The position numbers and the translations under genes are program-made. 64,000 bases of DNA from Rotaria sp. Silwood1 (lineage: Eukaryota; Rotifera; Eurotatoria; Philodinida; Philodinidae): assembly GCA_905250075.1 (NCBI GenBank), contig CAJNOP010000924.1, positions 1 to 64,000 on the forward strand. The letters are read 5' to 3'. The notes under the pieces are model-generated. The model was not told the origin of the DNA and did no database searches. It saw only the letters and a list, made by a program, of their open reading frames with translations. The number at the start of each line of letters is the position of its first letter. Positions within the stretch are counted from its first letter, which is position 1. Positions 36,018 to 46,178 of this stretch are shown piece after piece.

Positions 36018-37148
36018 CTATTCTTTTTTTGGATGGATGATAGTCATATGACTGCCTAACTTTTCGCCACCAGTGACAAGTACTTTGCCGGAATTAAGCA
36101 GGGTTGCAGTATGATAAGTACGTGTTGTTGCCAGGCTTGCAGCAGGGTTCCATTTGCCTGTTGATGGATCATATATTTCAGAACTATTCAGGATACCGGT
36201 ACCTCCATCGCCAGCAATGGCAAGAACTTTGCCTGAATTGAGCAGAGTTGTAGTATGAGCAGCACGTCCTGCTGTCATGCTAGTAATATTGTTCCATTGG
36301 CCTGTTGATGGATCATATATTTCACAGCTAGCCAAAAAATCGGAAGATCCTACGCCACCAGTGACAAGAACTTTGCCCGAACGAAGCAAAATTGCAGTAT
36401 GAAGTTTACGTGCTGTTGCCATGTTTTTGATAGTGTCCCATTGACCTGTTGATGGATCATATAATTCAGAACTAGCCAGATAGTTAACTGATCCGACGTC
36501 ACCACCAGTGACAAGAACTTTGCCCGATCTGAGCAGAGCTGCAGCATGATAATAACGCGCTGTTGCCATGCTTGTAGGAGGATTCCACTGGCCCGTTGAT
36601 GGATCATATACTTCAGAACTAGCCGCACCACCAGCAACAAGTACTTTGCCCGATTTGAGCATGGTTGCAGTATGAGAAGTACGTGCTGTTGCCATACTTG
36701 AAGTAGGGTTCCATTTGTCCGTTGATGGATCATATATTTCAGAATTATTCAGAGCAGGTGCCCCAAATGTGATACCACCAGTAACAAGAACTTGGCCCGA
36801 ATTGAGCAGGGTTGCAGTATGAGAAATACGTGGTATTGCCATGCTTGCAGCAGTGTTCCATTGGCCCGTTAATGGATCATATATTTCACAACTAGCCATA
36901 TAGCCGGTATTTGCTACACCACCAGTGACAAGAACTTTCCCCGATTGAAGCAGAGTTTCAGTATGAGCAGTACGTGCTCTTGCCATGCTTGCAGTAGGGT
37001 TCCATTGGTCTGTTGATGGATCATATATTTCAGAACTAGCCAGATAACCTGTATATCCGTAGCCAGCAGTGGCAAGAACTTTGCTTGAATTAAACAGGAT
37101 TGCAGCATGAACATGACGTGCTGTTGCCATCCTTGTACGAGTATTCAA
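36018..37148 (-). CDS. kelch-repeat protein, 5' end uncertain
   Basis: An open frame of 376 codons made of about 7.5 kelch-type repeats of ~48 residues, each of the form SSEIYDPSTGQWNP then S-M-A-T-A-R, H-T-A-T-L-L, GKVLVTGG. Such repeats form one beta-propeller and act in binding. The bacterial-like spelling GKVLVTGG/IYDPSTGQW is common among bdelloid kelch genes. The frame has no stop inside. The annotated start is a TTG. An ATG lies at 37130-37128 (after N-T-R-T-R), and a possible acceptor (TTTATCTTAAG) lies just upstream, so an earlier exon may be missing from view or lost. No signal peptide, no membrane segment. The carboxy end (H-P-K-K-E) is complete. Confidence 0.8.
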   Translation of the reverse strand: MNTRTRMATARHVHAAILFNSSKVLATAGYGYTGYLASSEIYDPSTDQWNPTASMARARTAHTETLLQSGKVLVTGGVANTGYMASCEIYDPLTGQWNTAASMAIPRISHTATLLNSGQVLVTGGITFGAPALNNSEIYDPSTDKWNPTSSMATARTSHTATMLKSGKVLVAGGAASSEVYDPSTGQWNPPTSMATARYYHAAALLRSGKVLVTGGDVGSVNYLASSELYDPSTGQWDTIKNMATARKLHTAILLRSGKVLVTGGVGSSDFLASCEIYDPSTGQWNNITSMTAGRAAHTTTLLNSGKVLAIAGDGGTGILNSSEIYDPSTGKWNPAASLATTRTYHTATLLNSGKVLVTGGEKLGSHMTIIHPKKE

Positions 37149-38249
37149 TTGGTCTTAAGATAAAAACATTACAGCAGAAATTGATATTCTAACAATAATG
37201 ATTCACAAACCAATCTCGATTCAAAGTTGTTTCAAGTTATTGAAAGCTTCGTTCGCTAGAGAATGTTTCAGCATGTAGGGCTAACGGGAGCATAACTTAG
37301 ATTTCGGGGTCCGTGATATAGTACAATCTTTATTTCAAAGATTTATTCTACTTTCATTTAAAGAGTTGTGAAAGAAGTACATATCGTTGCTGTTGGTGAC
37401 TTGGACGATAAGCAGATCGTTTCATAATGAACCACTGGCAAATATCTTCAATCAAAAACTATCGTCTCAATGCTTGTTTTTTTCGGATTAGTAATCGGCA
37501 ACGAAAAATGGGTCGAATATGGTATTATTTTGTCTGTTTGGATAGGTTTCAGTGCTTTGATATAAATTGAGCTATATCGTTAGAGTTATGAATCAAAAAA
37601 AACATTGGCTCCATTACTTGGCTTTTCTCACTTTTACATTAGTGTTTGCACAAAAACACAGTAGAAGAACAAACTTTAACGTGAATGCTTTTGACGTTGA
37701 AGTTCTTTACACGTCAACGTTTTTCACAGAATCTGCAAAGATTTTCCAGCGAAGTTTCCGAAAAAAACTTGATATTTCGACCAAGATGGAGCTACGAAGA
37801 TTCTTTTTTGCGTATCAATGTGAACCAGAAAAGATCTTTCCCTACTGAAGTCTAATCCATACAGGCCAAAAACTAAATTTTCCTCCAAAAATCCTCCATT
37901 CCTGATAGATAATAGCAAATGAAATACTCCTCATTGTTTTGGATGCAAAACATTTGCGATCGGTTTTTGATACGTAAGTTATCCGTTTGAATTGATCACA
38001 TTGTGATAAAATTGCCGCAAGAGGAAATGTGACGGAGATACACCACTTTTGTGAAAATCGTGAAACTAGGGGGCGGGTGGTCGGCCATTGGGCCACAGTC
38101 TAATGGGATTTGAGCGTTCGCCCATGATATTTTAAGCTTTGTGATTTCTCCAACTAAATGTTTTAAAAAATGCTGTTTCGGAATTGATGAAGATTGGCCC
38201 AAATGTCAATCAATCCTAGTTATCTTATTGTTTCGGGACTACGCGAAAC
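37149..38249. other. intergenic, no gene supported
   Basis: Overlapping frames on both strands at 37567-38202 share no domain and contradict each other. Taken as non-coding. Confidence 0.4.
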
Positions 38250-38367
38250 TAGGCATGCATCAAATCCAAATCCAGTCAAACCCAAAACCAATTCTTTGTT
38301 TGCATTTGATTGGGTTTGACTAGATTTGGATTTGGGTTTGACTGGATTTGGATTTGGTGCACCCCTA
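38250..38367. mobile_element. hAT-type MITE, 118 bp
   Basis: Ends TAGGCATGCATCAAATCC and the reverse complement of TAGGGGTGCACCAAATCC, followed inward on both sides by AAATCCAGTCAAACCC-type words. The 8 bp outside are CGCGAAAC on the left and CGTGAAAC on the right, an 8-bp target duplication differing by one C/T at a CpG. The TAGGG-type terminus and 8-bp duplication fit the hAT superfamily. Confidence 0.8.
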
Positions 38368-38970
38368 CGTGAAACCAGTACACATACCTGATTCAACTCC
38401 ATTAAAGACGCTAAAACAAAATAAAAACAGTATTGAATTATTTGTTACTTTCCCACTATGATGAAGTTTGATTCTTCCAACTCAGCACGACTTTTAGAGC
38501 ATCTCTCTCTTTTCATTCACATTCGCAGCCTTCTCTATATAGCCGACTGCTCTTCTACCTTCGATGCGTTCACTTTCTTGTAGTATAAAAATATCTCTTC
38601 CTCTTTGTTAAACAGCACACATTTGATTGCTTATATATGTAGCGCTCATAATCGCTTTTAAATTTTTTCAGGCGCGCACGCATTGTTTTCTCAAAATAGA
38701 CAAAAAAGTTGCTATTAAACCAGAAGAAAATAATCGGAAGACGATTGTCAAAAACCTCCAACGTCCTCAAAATCAACTTGGACAATCAGCAAAATCAAAG
38801 TACATTAAAGCTCGTAAATGCAGTCAAAGATACAAAAACACGGAGCGATTGGAGTGATGGTGACAAAGACTATCTATTGGGTTGCATTAAAATGTTTGCT
38901 AGGAAAAGGCAGAAATCGCATCGAGTCCCAACGATGACAGGGAAAACGGTGGACTCCCGAGACTCCGAGT
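38368..38970. other. intergenic, no gene seen
   Basis: AT-rich. Two overlapping + frames (38627-38987) have no recognisable domain. Confidence 0.35.
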
Positions 38971-39561
38971 CCTTGGGAGTACACTGAAAATCCTGGGAGT
39001 ACAATTAACATTTCTAGGGTGTTCTGTAAGAATTAATCAGATACAACAAAAATACGAATCTATCTCATACAAAACAAAAATACTTTCGTTCGTGTAGTGC
39101 TTTGACACTCAGTTCGGTAAAGAAAGCATTCTGAAACATGGTACATAATGCGACAATACCTTTACATCCAAGTTTGAGATGTATTTTGTAAATGCGTTCC
39201 ATATTTCATTATGCTTCCATTACCGAACTGAGTTTCAAAGCACTACTCGTGATAGCAACATATATGAGTCATATGGGGCCAACATATATAAAAGACAAAA
39301 AGGAGAAAAAGATGCCCTTCGTGGAACTCGAACCACACACCTTTTGCTATCCTAACAGATGTTCTACATCAATTAGGCTAAAAGAGACATATTAATCTTC
39401 CTTAGAGTTGGCATGTATCATCACCAACGCTAACAACACGAATGAAAGTATATTTTGTTTTATATGAGATAGATTCATATCTTTGTTGTATCTGATTAAT
39501 TCTTACAGAACGCTTCATAAATGTATATCGTACTCCCAGAATTTTCATCATACTCCCGGGA
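38971..39561. mobile_element. long-armed inverted-repeat element
   Basis: Arms of roughly 120 bp, left from about 38971 and right ending about 39561, share CTTGGGAGTAC, TGGGAGTAC, then TTCTGTAAGAATTAATCAGA and the following ~60 bp in inverted order. A second inverted pair is nested inside (TTTGACACTCAGTTCGGTAA near 39101 against 39220-39240). Between them lies the tRNA-like segment at 39313-39388. No protein-coding frame. Target duplication not determined. Confidence 0.65.
39313..39388 (-). tRNA. tRNA-like segment (degenerate)
   Basis: On the minus strand a B-box-like T-arm GTGGTTCGAGTTCCAC is intact and is followed by GAAGGGCA. An A-box-like stretch TTAGCCTAATTGATGTAGA lies ahead of it. The 5' acceptor strand and the anticodon stem do not pair well, so it is more likely a SINE head or tRNA pseudogene than a working tRNA. 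Confidence 0.4.
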
Positions 39562-40284
39562 TTTTTATCTACTCTGGCAATCTCTGCAACAAACAATAAT
39601 CAACTGGATAGTCGCAATCTCAGGATATGTTATCCTGAGCACAGAAAAGAACTTTAGACAAACAAGTTGCACACGTCAATTGAATCGCCAATATCACCAG
39701 CAATGACAAATAAACGAACTATTCCGCCTCTCCTTCTTCATCGTCACATTTAGTTCCCTAGCACTAAATTACCGAAACGTTCTCTAAAAATTGACAATAT
39801 TAAATGCGTGAAAGAGCCCCATAAAAACAATTTACAACACTGATCCAGATTGGGTTGGTCTAGTTATTTTAGCCATATATCCCAGATGAAACTCACTCGA
39901 TCGGATTCTGTCGTACGGATGTGAAATCCGGCTGCATACGATGGTCGGATTCGGCCAGACACTTTCCGACGTATTCCGATGACTTTCACTATTTTCCGTT
40001 GATATCCGCTTACCGGATTCAGTGAATTTCGATCTAACGTATGTTGCCGGAAACGATGAGATTCGACAGACAGATCCTATCGGATACACATAATTCCAAC
40101 TGGATCCGGGCGGATAACCGCCGAAACCTTGTTGTCGGATTCTGAGCACAAGATCAGACCGAGTTTAGTAGTATACCCATAATGGTATAAGTAGAGTAGT
40201 GTACTCATCAAGGTATCAATATGGCAGTATACTCATCAGGTTATAGGTAGGATGATACATCCATTAGGATATAGATTTAGTATC
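39562..40284. other. spacer with TCCGGAT-type motif cluster
   Basis: From about 39890 to 40140 the sequence is dense in TCGGATTC, ATCCGG and TTTCCG words in both orientations, unlike its surroundings. This resembles the motif-packed interiors of other small elements here, but I could not define ends. Confidence 0.45.
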
Positions 40285-40660
40285 GGGTGCCCCATAATAA
40301 ATGGCCGCACTTTGCATTTCATATTTTAATCTCTAAATACATTTTATTAAAAAAACAAAATATACCGCAAGATGCAGCGTGGAAAGCTCTACAATCTACA
40401 AAGTAGAGCTTATTTTAATTATATACTTTTTGTTTTCAGAAAAAGCAAAATTCCGTGCGATCAATTTTTGCCTTTGCGAATACTGATTGTAGAGAGTTTT
40501 GCTCTTTTTGAAAACAAAAAGTATATAATTAAAATATGCTTTACTTGGTGGATTGTAGAGTTTTTCACGCTGCATCTTGTGATATATTTTCTTTTTAATA
40601 AAACATATTTAGAGATAAAAACGTGAAATCCAAAGTGCGGACATTCATTATGTGGCACCC
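40285..40660. mobile_element. MITE, 376 bp
   Basis: Ends GGGTGCCCCATAATAAATGG and the reverse complement of its right partner GGGTGCCACATAATGAATGT. Both are followed by CCGCACTTTG, and the arms continue through ATTTAGAGAT-like and GATGCAGCGTG blocks and a TTAATTATATACTTTTTG block near the centre. No target duplication is obvious. Short frames on both strands here are by-products. Confidence 0.8.
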
Positions 40661-41971
40661 GTTGTTTTGTAAAGCGGACGATTCTGTGCAAAATGTGATG
40701 TCGAACTAAGATGTACCGTTTACACGAGTGAAATCTTAAGCATTTTTTTTTACAGACTGCTTCTGCATAAAACGTGGTTTGATCAAAAATTTGATTTTTT
40801 CAAAACTGAGAATGACAGGAAAACAAAAACCTTGCTGCCTTATCGAAAGACAAATAGAAACTACAATAGTATATTTTGTAGAGCAGATTTTGCTCTACAA
40901 GCTGATCTATTAATGAAGATTGCAACTTTAGATTTCGGACTCAAATAATAAAAATGGGAAAATTTACAGAAAACTTTTCCGTCCAAACTATTTTTTTCAA
41001 GCTTCTCAAAGATTTCCTTATACTTCTCCAACAAAATCTGACAGATCATTTCTTAAATCATTCTTGAAAAGAGCATCGAATTCTCGTTCTTATCCATAGT
41101 TTTCGACTCTTCTGAAATACTTTCACATGGGCGAAAAATGAGTAAACATTTTGTCTCAAAACTTTCGGCTCATCAGTTATTCAAAAAAGGGGCAACCTCT
41201 ATTATCACTATAGCACTACACATATTTTCGTTTAAAAACTTTCAGAACAGCGAAATGGCACAATTTCGTCACGAATTTTTATTGAGGTAACATAGTTAGT
41301 TGGCCGTGTCGCATAGATACTTACATCCATATAAACAAGAAAAATACATTAAGATAATTCATTGACATCATTCGAAAGCAAAATTTGGTTCCTGTTAATA
41401 ATAAGCACTGTGAGAAATATTCACTATGATAGGAGAATCAAAATGAAATCGAGCTAAATAGAAAAAAAAACATATTTGATGCCTTTTAAGAATGACATAT
41501 ACAAAAACAATATGCCATACGTCAACTTTCTCATATTGACGACATTCATTGTTCGCGACACACACCAAACTACTAATGGATCAAGTCATTGGTTTCAAGG
41601 ACGTGAAAATAGAAACGTACTTTTGTAGAATTGTGGAGACTCCCTGATTTGTTTTGATTTATACTTCCTTGTGTGTCTTCGTATAATAAAACTTTGTTAT
41701 TACCAGATCATAGTTTTTACCACGATGATTTTTCTGCTTTATAGACTTATGTTTCTGATAAAATTAATAAACTCACTCGCGGTAAATCATTGTTATGAGT
41801 AATTATTTAACAAAGAGTATTCCAATGACAAAATTGAGACAATAGTCAGAGGAAAATTACATCAGTCATATTTATCTTAACTTTTTCAACAATGTCAATG
41901 AAAATAAAATATAGTATAACAAGTTCCTATACTTAATCCTTTGCAGAAAGAGAAAATGTCTCTAATATCAT
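40661..41971. other. intergenic, no gene seen
   Basis: AT-rich; no feature supported. Confidence 0.4.
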
Positions 41972-42238
41972 CTAAGAGGATTCTGTTGAAAAGTCGATCG
42001 ATTCCAGGCCATCGTCGTGATGGACTTCTAAGTGTTCTTCTTCACCAGACTCATCCAAACATTGTTTTGATTGAGCTTCTACTAACCATTGTCTTTTAAT
42101 TATTTCAATACTATGACGTCGCCGTTTTCTCGATTTTGGCATGAGATAGAACAGTTCGAGCTGGTGAAGCTCGACCGATGTACTGTAGTTTTGAAAAATT
42201 CGTTCCATTTTCCTCTTTGTTTTCAAAATTAAATCCAA
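41972..42238 (-). CDS. hypothetical 88-residue ORF
   Basis: ATG to TAG frame with a basic cluster K-S-R-K-R-R-R-H (possible nuclear localisation signal) and an acidic tail (E-S-G-E-E-E-H-L-E, then H-H-D-D-G). No known domain. The charge pattern is more gene-like than nearby chance frames, but support is weak. Confidence 0.3.
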   Translation of the reverse strand: MDLILKTKRKMERIFQNYSTSVELHQLELFYLMPKSRKRRRHSIEIIKRQWLVEAQSKQCLDESGEEEHLEVHHDDGLESIDFSTESS

Positions 42239-44127
42239 TTTATTCCTAATTCATCCACATGGACCACGACGAACGATGGCGCTGTAGCGCATTTCGTATA
42301 AGTAATTTTCATGCGTGGACATTTTTCCTCTTTTAAAATGTGTTGGGAAGATCCACATCTGTGAATATGGCTTAACCAAGGCGAAACTATGGTCTCAGAC
42401 CATTTCTATTGAATTCATAATGATTTAAAACTTATTTGAATGTAGATCAAAAAGATTTTGATGAGGTATTTTATGTTTGTTGCATGTGACTGTTTCAAAG
42501 GTAACATTTCCTCATTGATGTAAATGTATTTTTTCAGCACAGGAGAGGAATATTGAAAAAAGGGATACATGCTTTTGTAGCCCGTGAAATGACAAATCGA
42601 ATGGTATATAAACAAAATCTATAACTCGTACTGTAAGAAACTAGAAAGATGTATAAGAAGAAGGACTACCTATATCACTGCACCTCTAATGTCAGGGGTC
42701 CTGGACCGAACACATCATAGTCGATTGAGCCCGAAATGACGTTTCTCGACCCAAAATTACGTGAGGAATTTGAATTTCTTAACCTTTCGTGTGAAAAAAT
42801 GTAGCGCTGAGAAATAGTTGTTCAGTTTTCCTTGAAGACTCATTTATCGTCAATATTTAGACCCTCTGATTGCACTAGAATTTTCTCAATGAACACATGT
42901 TTAAAATGAAAACCCGAGGCCAGATTCGTATTCAGCGTAAAAAACTGCATCTAGGCATGTGTCTTTGAGTCCAATAATCGAACTGCTGTAACTTTGAGTT
43001 GCGCGGACCATACGTTTGAGGAGTTTGTTTACACTCTAGGCCCACCTCACCTATCAACTTGTCGTGATGACGGACCACCCATGCTAGACAATGACCATTA
43101 ACTAAAGGACGAGAAGATATATAGTCTTTGACTTGTTCGATCGATAGTGGATATGGAGGCCCAGTAGATATTTGACAGTTTCGTTATCATTGAGAATAAC
43201 CACCATTTCTGACGCATCATCAATAGTTAGAGTGATAATGATAATGCTGAGTATTTGAAATGCGGAAGAGGCATAGACATTGTCATCTGAAAATAGTTCG
43301 ATTTACAAAGCTTGTTCCTTTAAAATCAATCTCACAACCGATAAACAACTTGGTGAGTAGTTTCTTGCAGTCACAACTGACGTATGATGTGTTTCTTTCT
43401 TTTCTTATAACACACACACGCACATACTTATCGGACTGGTGGTATGAAAGAGAGAAGGATACAAAGAGCACCAGCATTTACTTATCATGCTCTTGCGTCC
43501 CCATAACTATTGTCAAGGTTTGCATAAATTTAAAAGAGCATTTGATGATGGTTCGGATTTGAATAAGAGGTGCGACTAAGGTTAGAATTGGAGCTATGAT
43601 AGAACGGATTGAAACCATCTGAAGTTGGATCACGATTTATTGCTAGATGAGCTGTCTTATGTATCTCTCTCTCTTCCTTTTTGTTCTGCTTTGATGACAT
43701 AGTTTTCTGTCACTTTGAGTAGATATCTGGTCATGTTCATGCGTTATTTAGTCAGTGTGAACACATGTCTCTTATCTCTTCTTACGAGCAGGACTTTTTT
43801 ACACTTGAAGCATGATGAGTTGATGCTGATATAGTCGTTACAAAAAGTACGATTGTTTGATATTTGGATATTTGCATAGGGAATGCGTCCCACAGTTCGA
43901 TCCATAAGATGTACATTCTTTCTTATTTTGTCTTAATAGGTGTGATAGCGAGCAGAAATGAAAATTACACAATCAAAAACGTCTCCAGACAATGACCGTA
44001 TTCCCTTGACAAATGATATCCCAAGTCATATTGATTCTACCCGTCTATAGAACAAGTAACGAATTTATTTTATCAACTCATCGATTCATTCAAACGTACA
44101 CCAACTTCTGGAAATATCTCGATTGAA
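42239..44127. other. 1.9-kb non-coding stretch
   Basis: No supported gene. Overlapping frames at 43260-43562 on both strands have no domain. Confidence 0.4.
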
Positions 44128-44865
44128 ATGAACCGTTCGAAGCAAGGAGGAAATCAAGGTAATGATGTTGAAAATGGAGAAACAGGTTTACATCTAAAGT
44201 TGAAAACTCGACATTTGAAGATGATTGCTATTGGCGGATCGATTGGTACTAGTCTCTTCGTTGCGTCAGGCTCTGCTGTAGCTACTGGTGATCCTGCTGC
44301 ACTTGTACTTGATTTTGCCATTGCCGGTTTTATGCTCTTCAATGTATGCATAGCCCTAGGTGAGCTAGCAGTTACTTTTCCTGTTTCCGGTTCATTTGCC
44401 GTCTACAGTTCTCATTTTCTCGATCCTACTTGGGGTTTTGCTATGGGTTAGAACTATGCTTTGAATTCATTGATTACGATGCCACTAGAATTAACAGAGG
44501 CTGTTATTATCATTGACTACTAGAAAACACACGTGAATCTTGCAATTTGGATCACTATTTTTCTTACCCTCCTTTTTGTTATCAATCTGTTCGGTGTTCG
44601 AGGATACGGTGAAGTTGAATTCTTTGTCTCTATCATTAAAGTGATTGCTATTGTCGGATTCATCATTCTCGGTATTTTGCTGATATTTGGAATTGATTCC
44701 AATCGTGTCTATTTTGGTTTCCAATATTGGCACGATCCAGGTGCATTTGCCAACGGATATAAAGAAGTATGTTCCGTTTTTGTCACTGCTGGTTTTGCTT
44801 TTGTAGGTACAGAATTAGTAGATTTAGCAGCAGCTGAAACGGGCAATCCTCGAATATGGATGTGA
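44128..44865 (+). pseudogene. fungal-type amino acid permease, 5' third only
   Basis: One frame of 246 codons encodes the first part of an APC-superfamily permease of the yeast general-amino-acid type: basic leader, L-K-M-I-A-I-G-G-S-I-G-T-S-L-F-V (TM1 with the helix-breaking GGSIGT substrate motif), A-L-G-E-L-A-V-T-F-P-V-S-G-S-F (TM2-3), N-L-F-G-V-R-G-Y-G-E, Y-W-H-D-P-G-A-F-A-N-G, and A-F-V-G-T-E-L-V-D-L-A-A-A-E-T. TAG interrupts it at 44449-44451 and 44521-44523, each where the family has Trp (G-W-N-Y and Y-W). After N-P-R the homology ends in the telomere-like hairpin at 44861-44914, where the frame stops; the remaining helices are absent. The fungal resemblance suggests horizontal acquisition, common in bdelloids (inference). 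No intron is seen within the coding part. Confidence 0.85.
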
Positions 44866-44914
44866 GTGTGGGTGTGGGCATTAAACAACAGAAGAGAAGT
44901 CCCTACCCACACCC
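44861..44914. repeat. telomere-like hairpin at the permease breakpoint
   Basis: TGTGAGTGTGGGTGTGGGC, spacer containing ACAGAAGAGAAGTCC, then TACCCACACCC. G-rich first, C-rich second. GTGAGT at its left edge also reads as a good splice donor. Confidence 0.8.
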
Positions 44915-45094
44915 TTATACATATCTCTATTTATGACCATTGCCTGCATTCTCTTTCATTATCATCAAAAAACCTCTTTTCAGTCTCGTTACTTACATTT
45001 ATACTGCTACGTAGGTAACGAGATAAGAAGGTGCTGATGAATTGCTACGCAAGCTGCTGGAAAAAATATTGTACTTTTCTTGACATATTTAAAT

Positions 45095-45194
45095 NNNNNN
45101 NNNNNNNNNNNNNNNNNNNNNNNNNNNNNNNNNNNNNNNNNNNNNNNNNNNNNNNNNNNNNNNNNNNNNNNNNNNNNNNNNNNNNNNNNNNNNN
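45095..45194. other. assembly gap, 100 N
   Basis: Exactly 100 unknown bases, the usual size for a gap of unspecified length. Order across it is therefore a scaffold join, and frames spanning it are meaningless. Confidence 0.99.
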
Positions 45195-46178
45195 CCATTA
45201 TTTTCTGTGCACTTTGAGCAAAACAAGTCAAGTGATAGGCAAACTTCATCTTCAATGAATGATAATTAGTCTCAATTATAACAAACTTAGACTAAATAAA
45301 GGAAAAACTACCAAAATTAATTGAGCCTTTCTCCATTCATCTGTTGCAAAGTAAAATTAGTCTAATATATCAGAATCTATGCAATAAAACGACCGATTAT
45401 GCTTAGACAATAGATAATATATACATGTTATTTAGAACCTAAAAATCTGTCTCTCGTTTGCAGCCCACGACAATGAGATCCTCAAATTATATGAAAAAAG
45501 AAAATGTTTTTCATGAATGAAAAGAGAGCAAGACCGGCTGTATTATTACCGACTAGCATTTTGACGCCTAATTATCTTGGACGTAATGTGAACAAGGATA
45601 ATCGAAACAAAAATTCTTCATGACAAAATATGTGATAATTCAGAAAACTGATTTTTTTGGTCATTTTAGTTGTAGATTTGTAAGCTGAAATAACCTATAT
45701 TCTCAATTTCTAATGTATAGATTTGTTTATCTAATTTGAATGGTAAACTTTTTGTCTAGGTATGAAACGATGTTAAATTGTGCTGAAAATATAGAAGGTA
45801 GGAGTAATTAATTCTGCTGAGTCTATTGGCACTTGCAATGTCGAAAATAGTAATTTTACGGATCTCATAATAGCAATAAGTGAAGTTTTTTTGTAAAACT
45901 GAATTCATTGATCTTTGGTTGCTTTGAAAGTGAAAATGAATACTGTAAATAGATTAGACTCGGCTAATCACTTCTATCTTCTTTCTTCTAAGATTGATTC
46001 AGTATTATATAACTCACATCATTGAAACTATCCAAAAAATGTGGCTCTTAAATGGAACAAGTTTTTTTTACATAGTTGACATAGATTCAAAAGCATATTT
46101 TTACATGAGAATTTTATGAGATAAAATTCGATATTATCAATAATAAATATTAGTGAAAAATGTTCAGGATTCCATAGA
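45195..46178. other. intergenic, no gene seen
   Basis: AT-rich; 3' flank of the minus-strand F-box gene. Confidence 0.4.

Noticed and set aside
36350-37114. Alternative minus frames under the kelch gene
   Set aside because: Shadow frames of the kelch repeat; the chosen frame has the recognised domain.
45007-45258. Frames spanning the N run
   Set aside because: They cross 100 unknown bases and have no support on either side.
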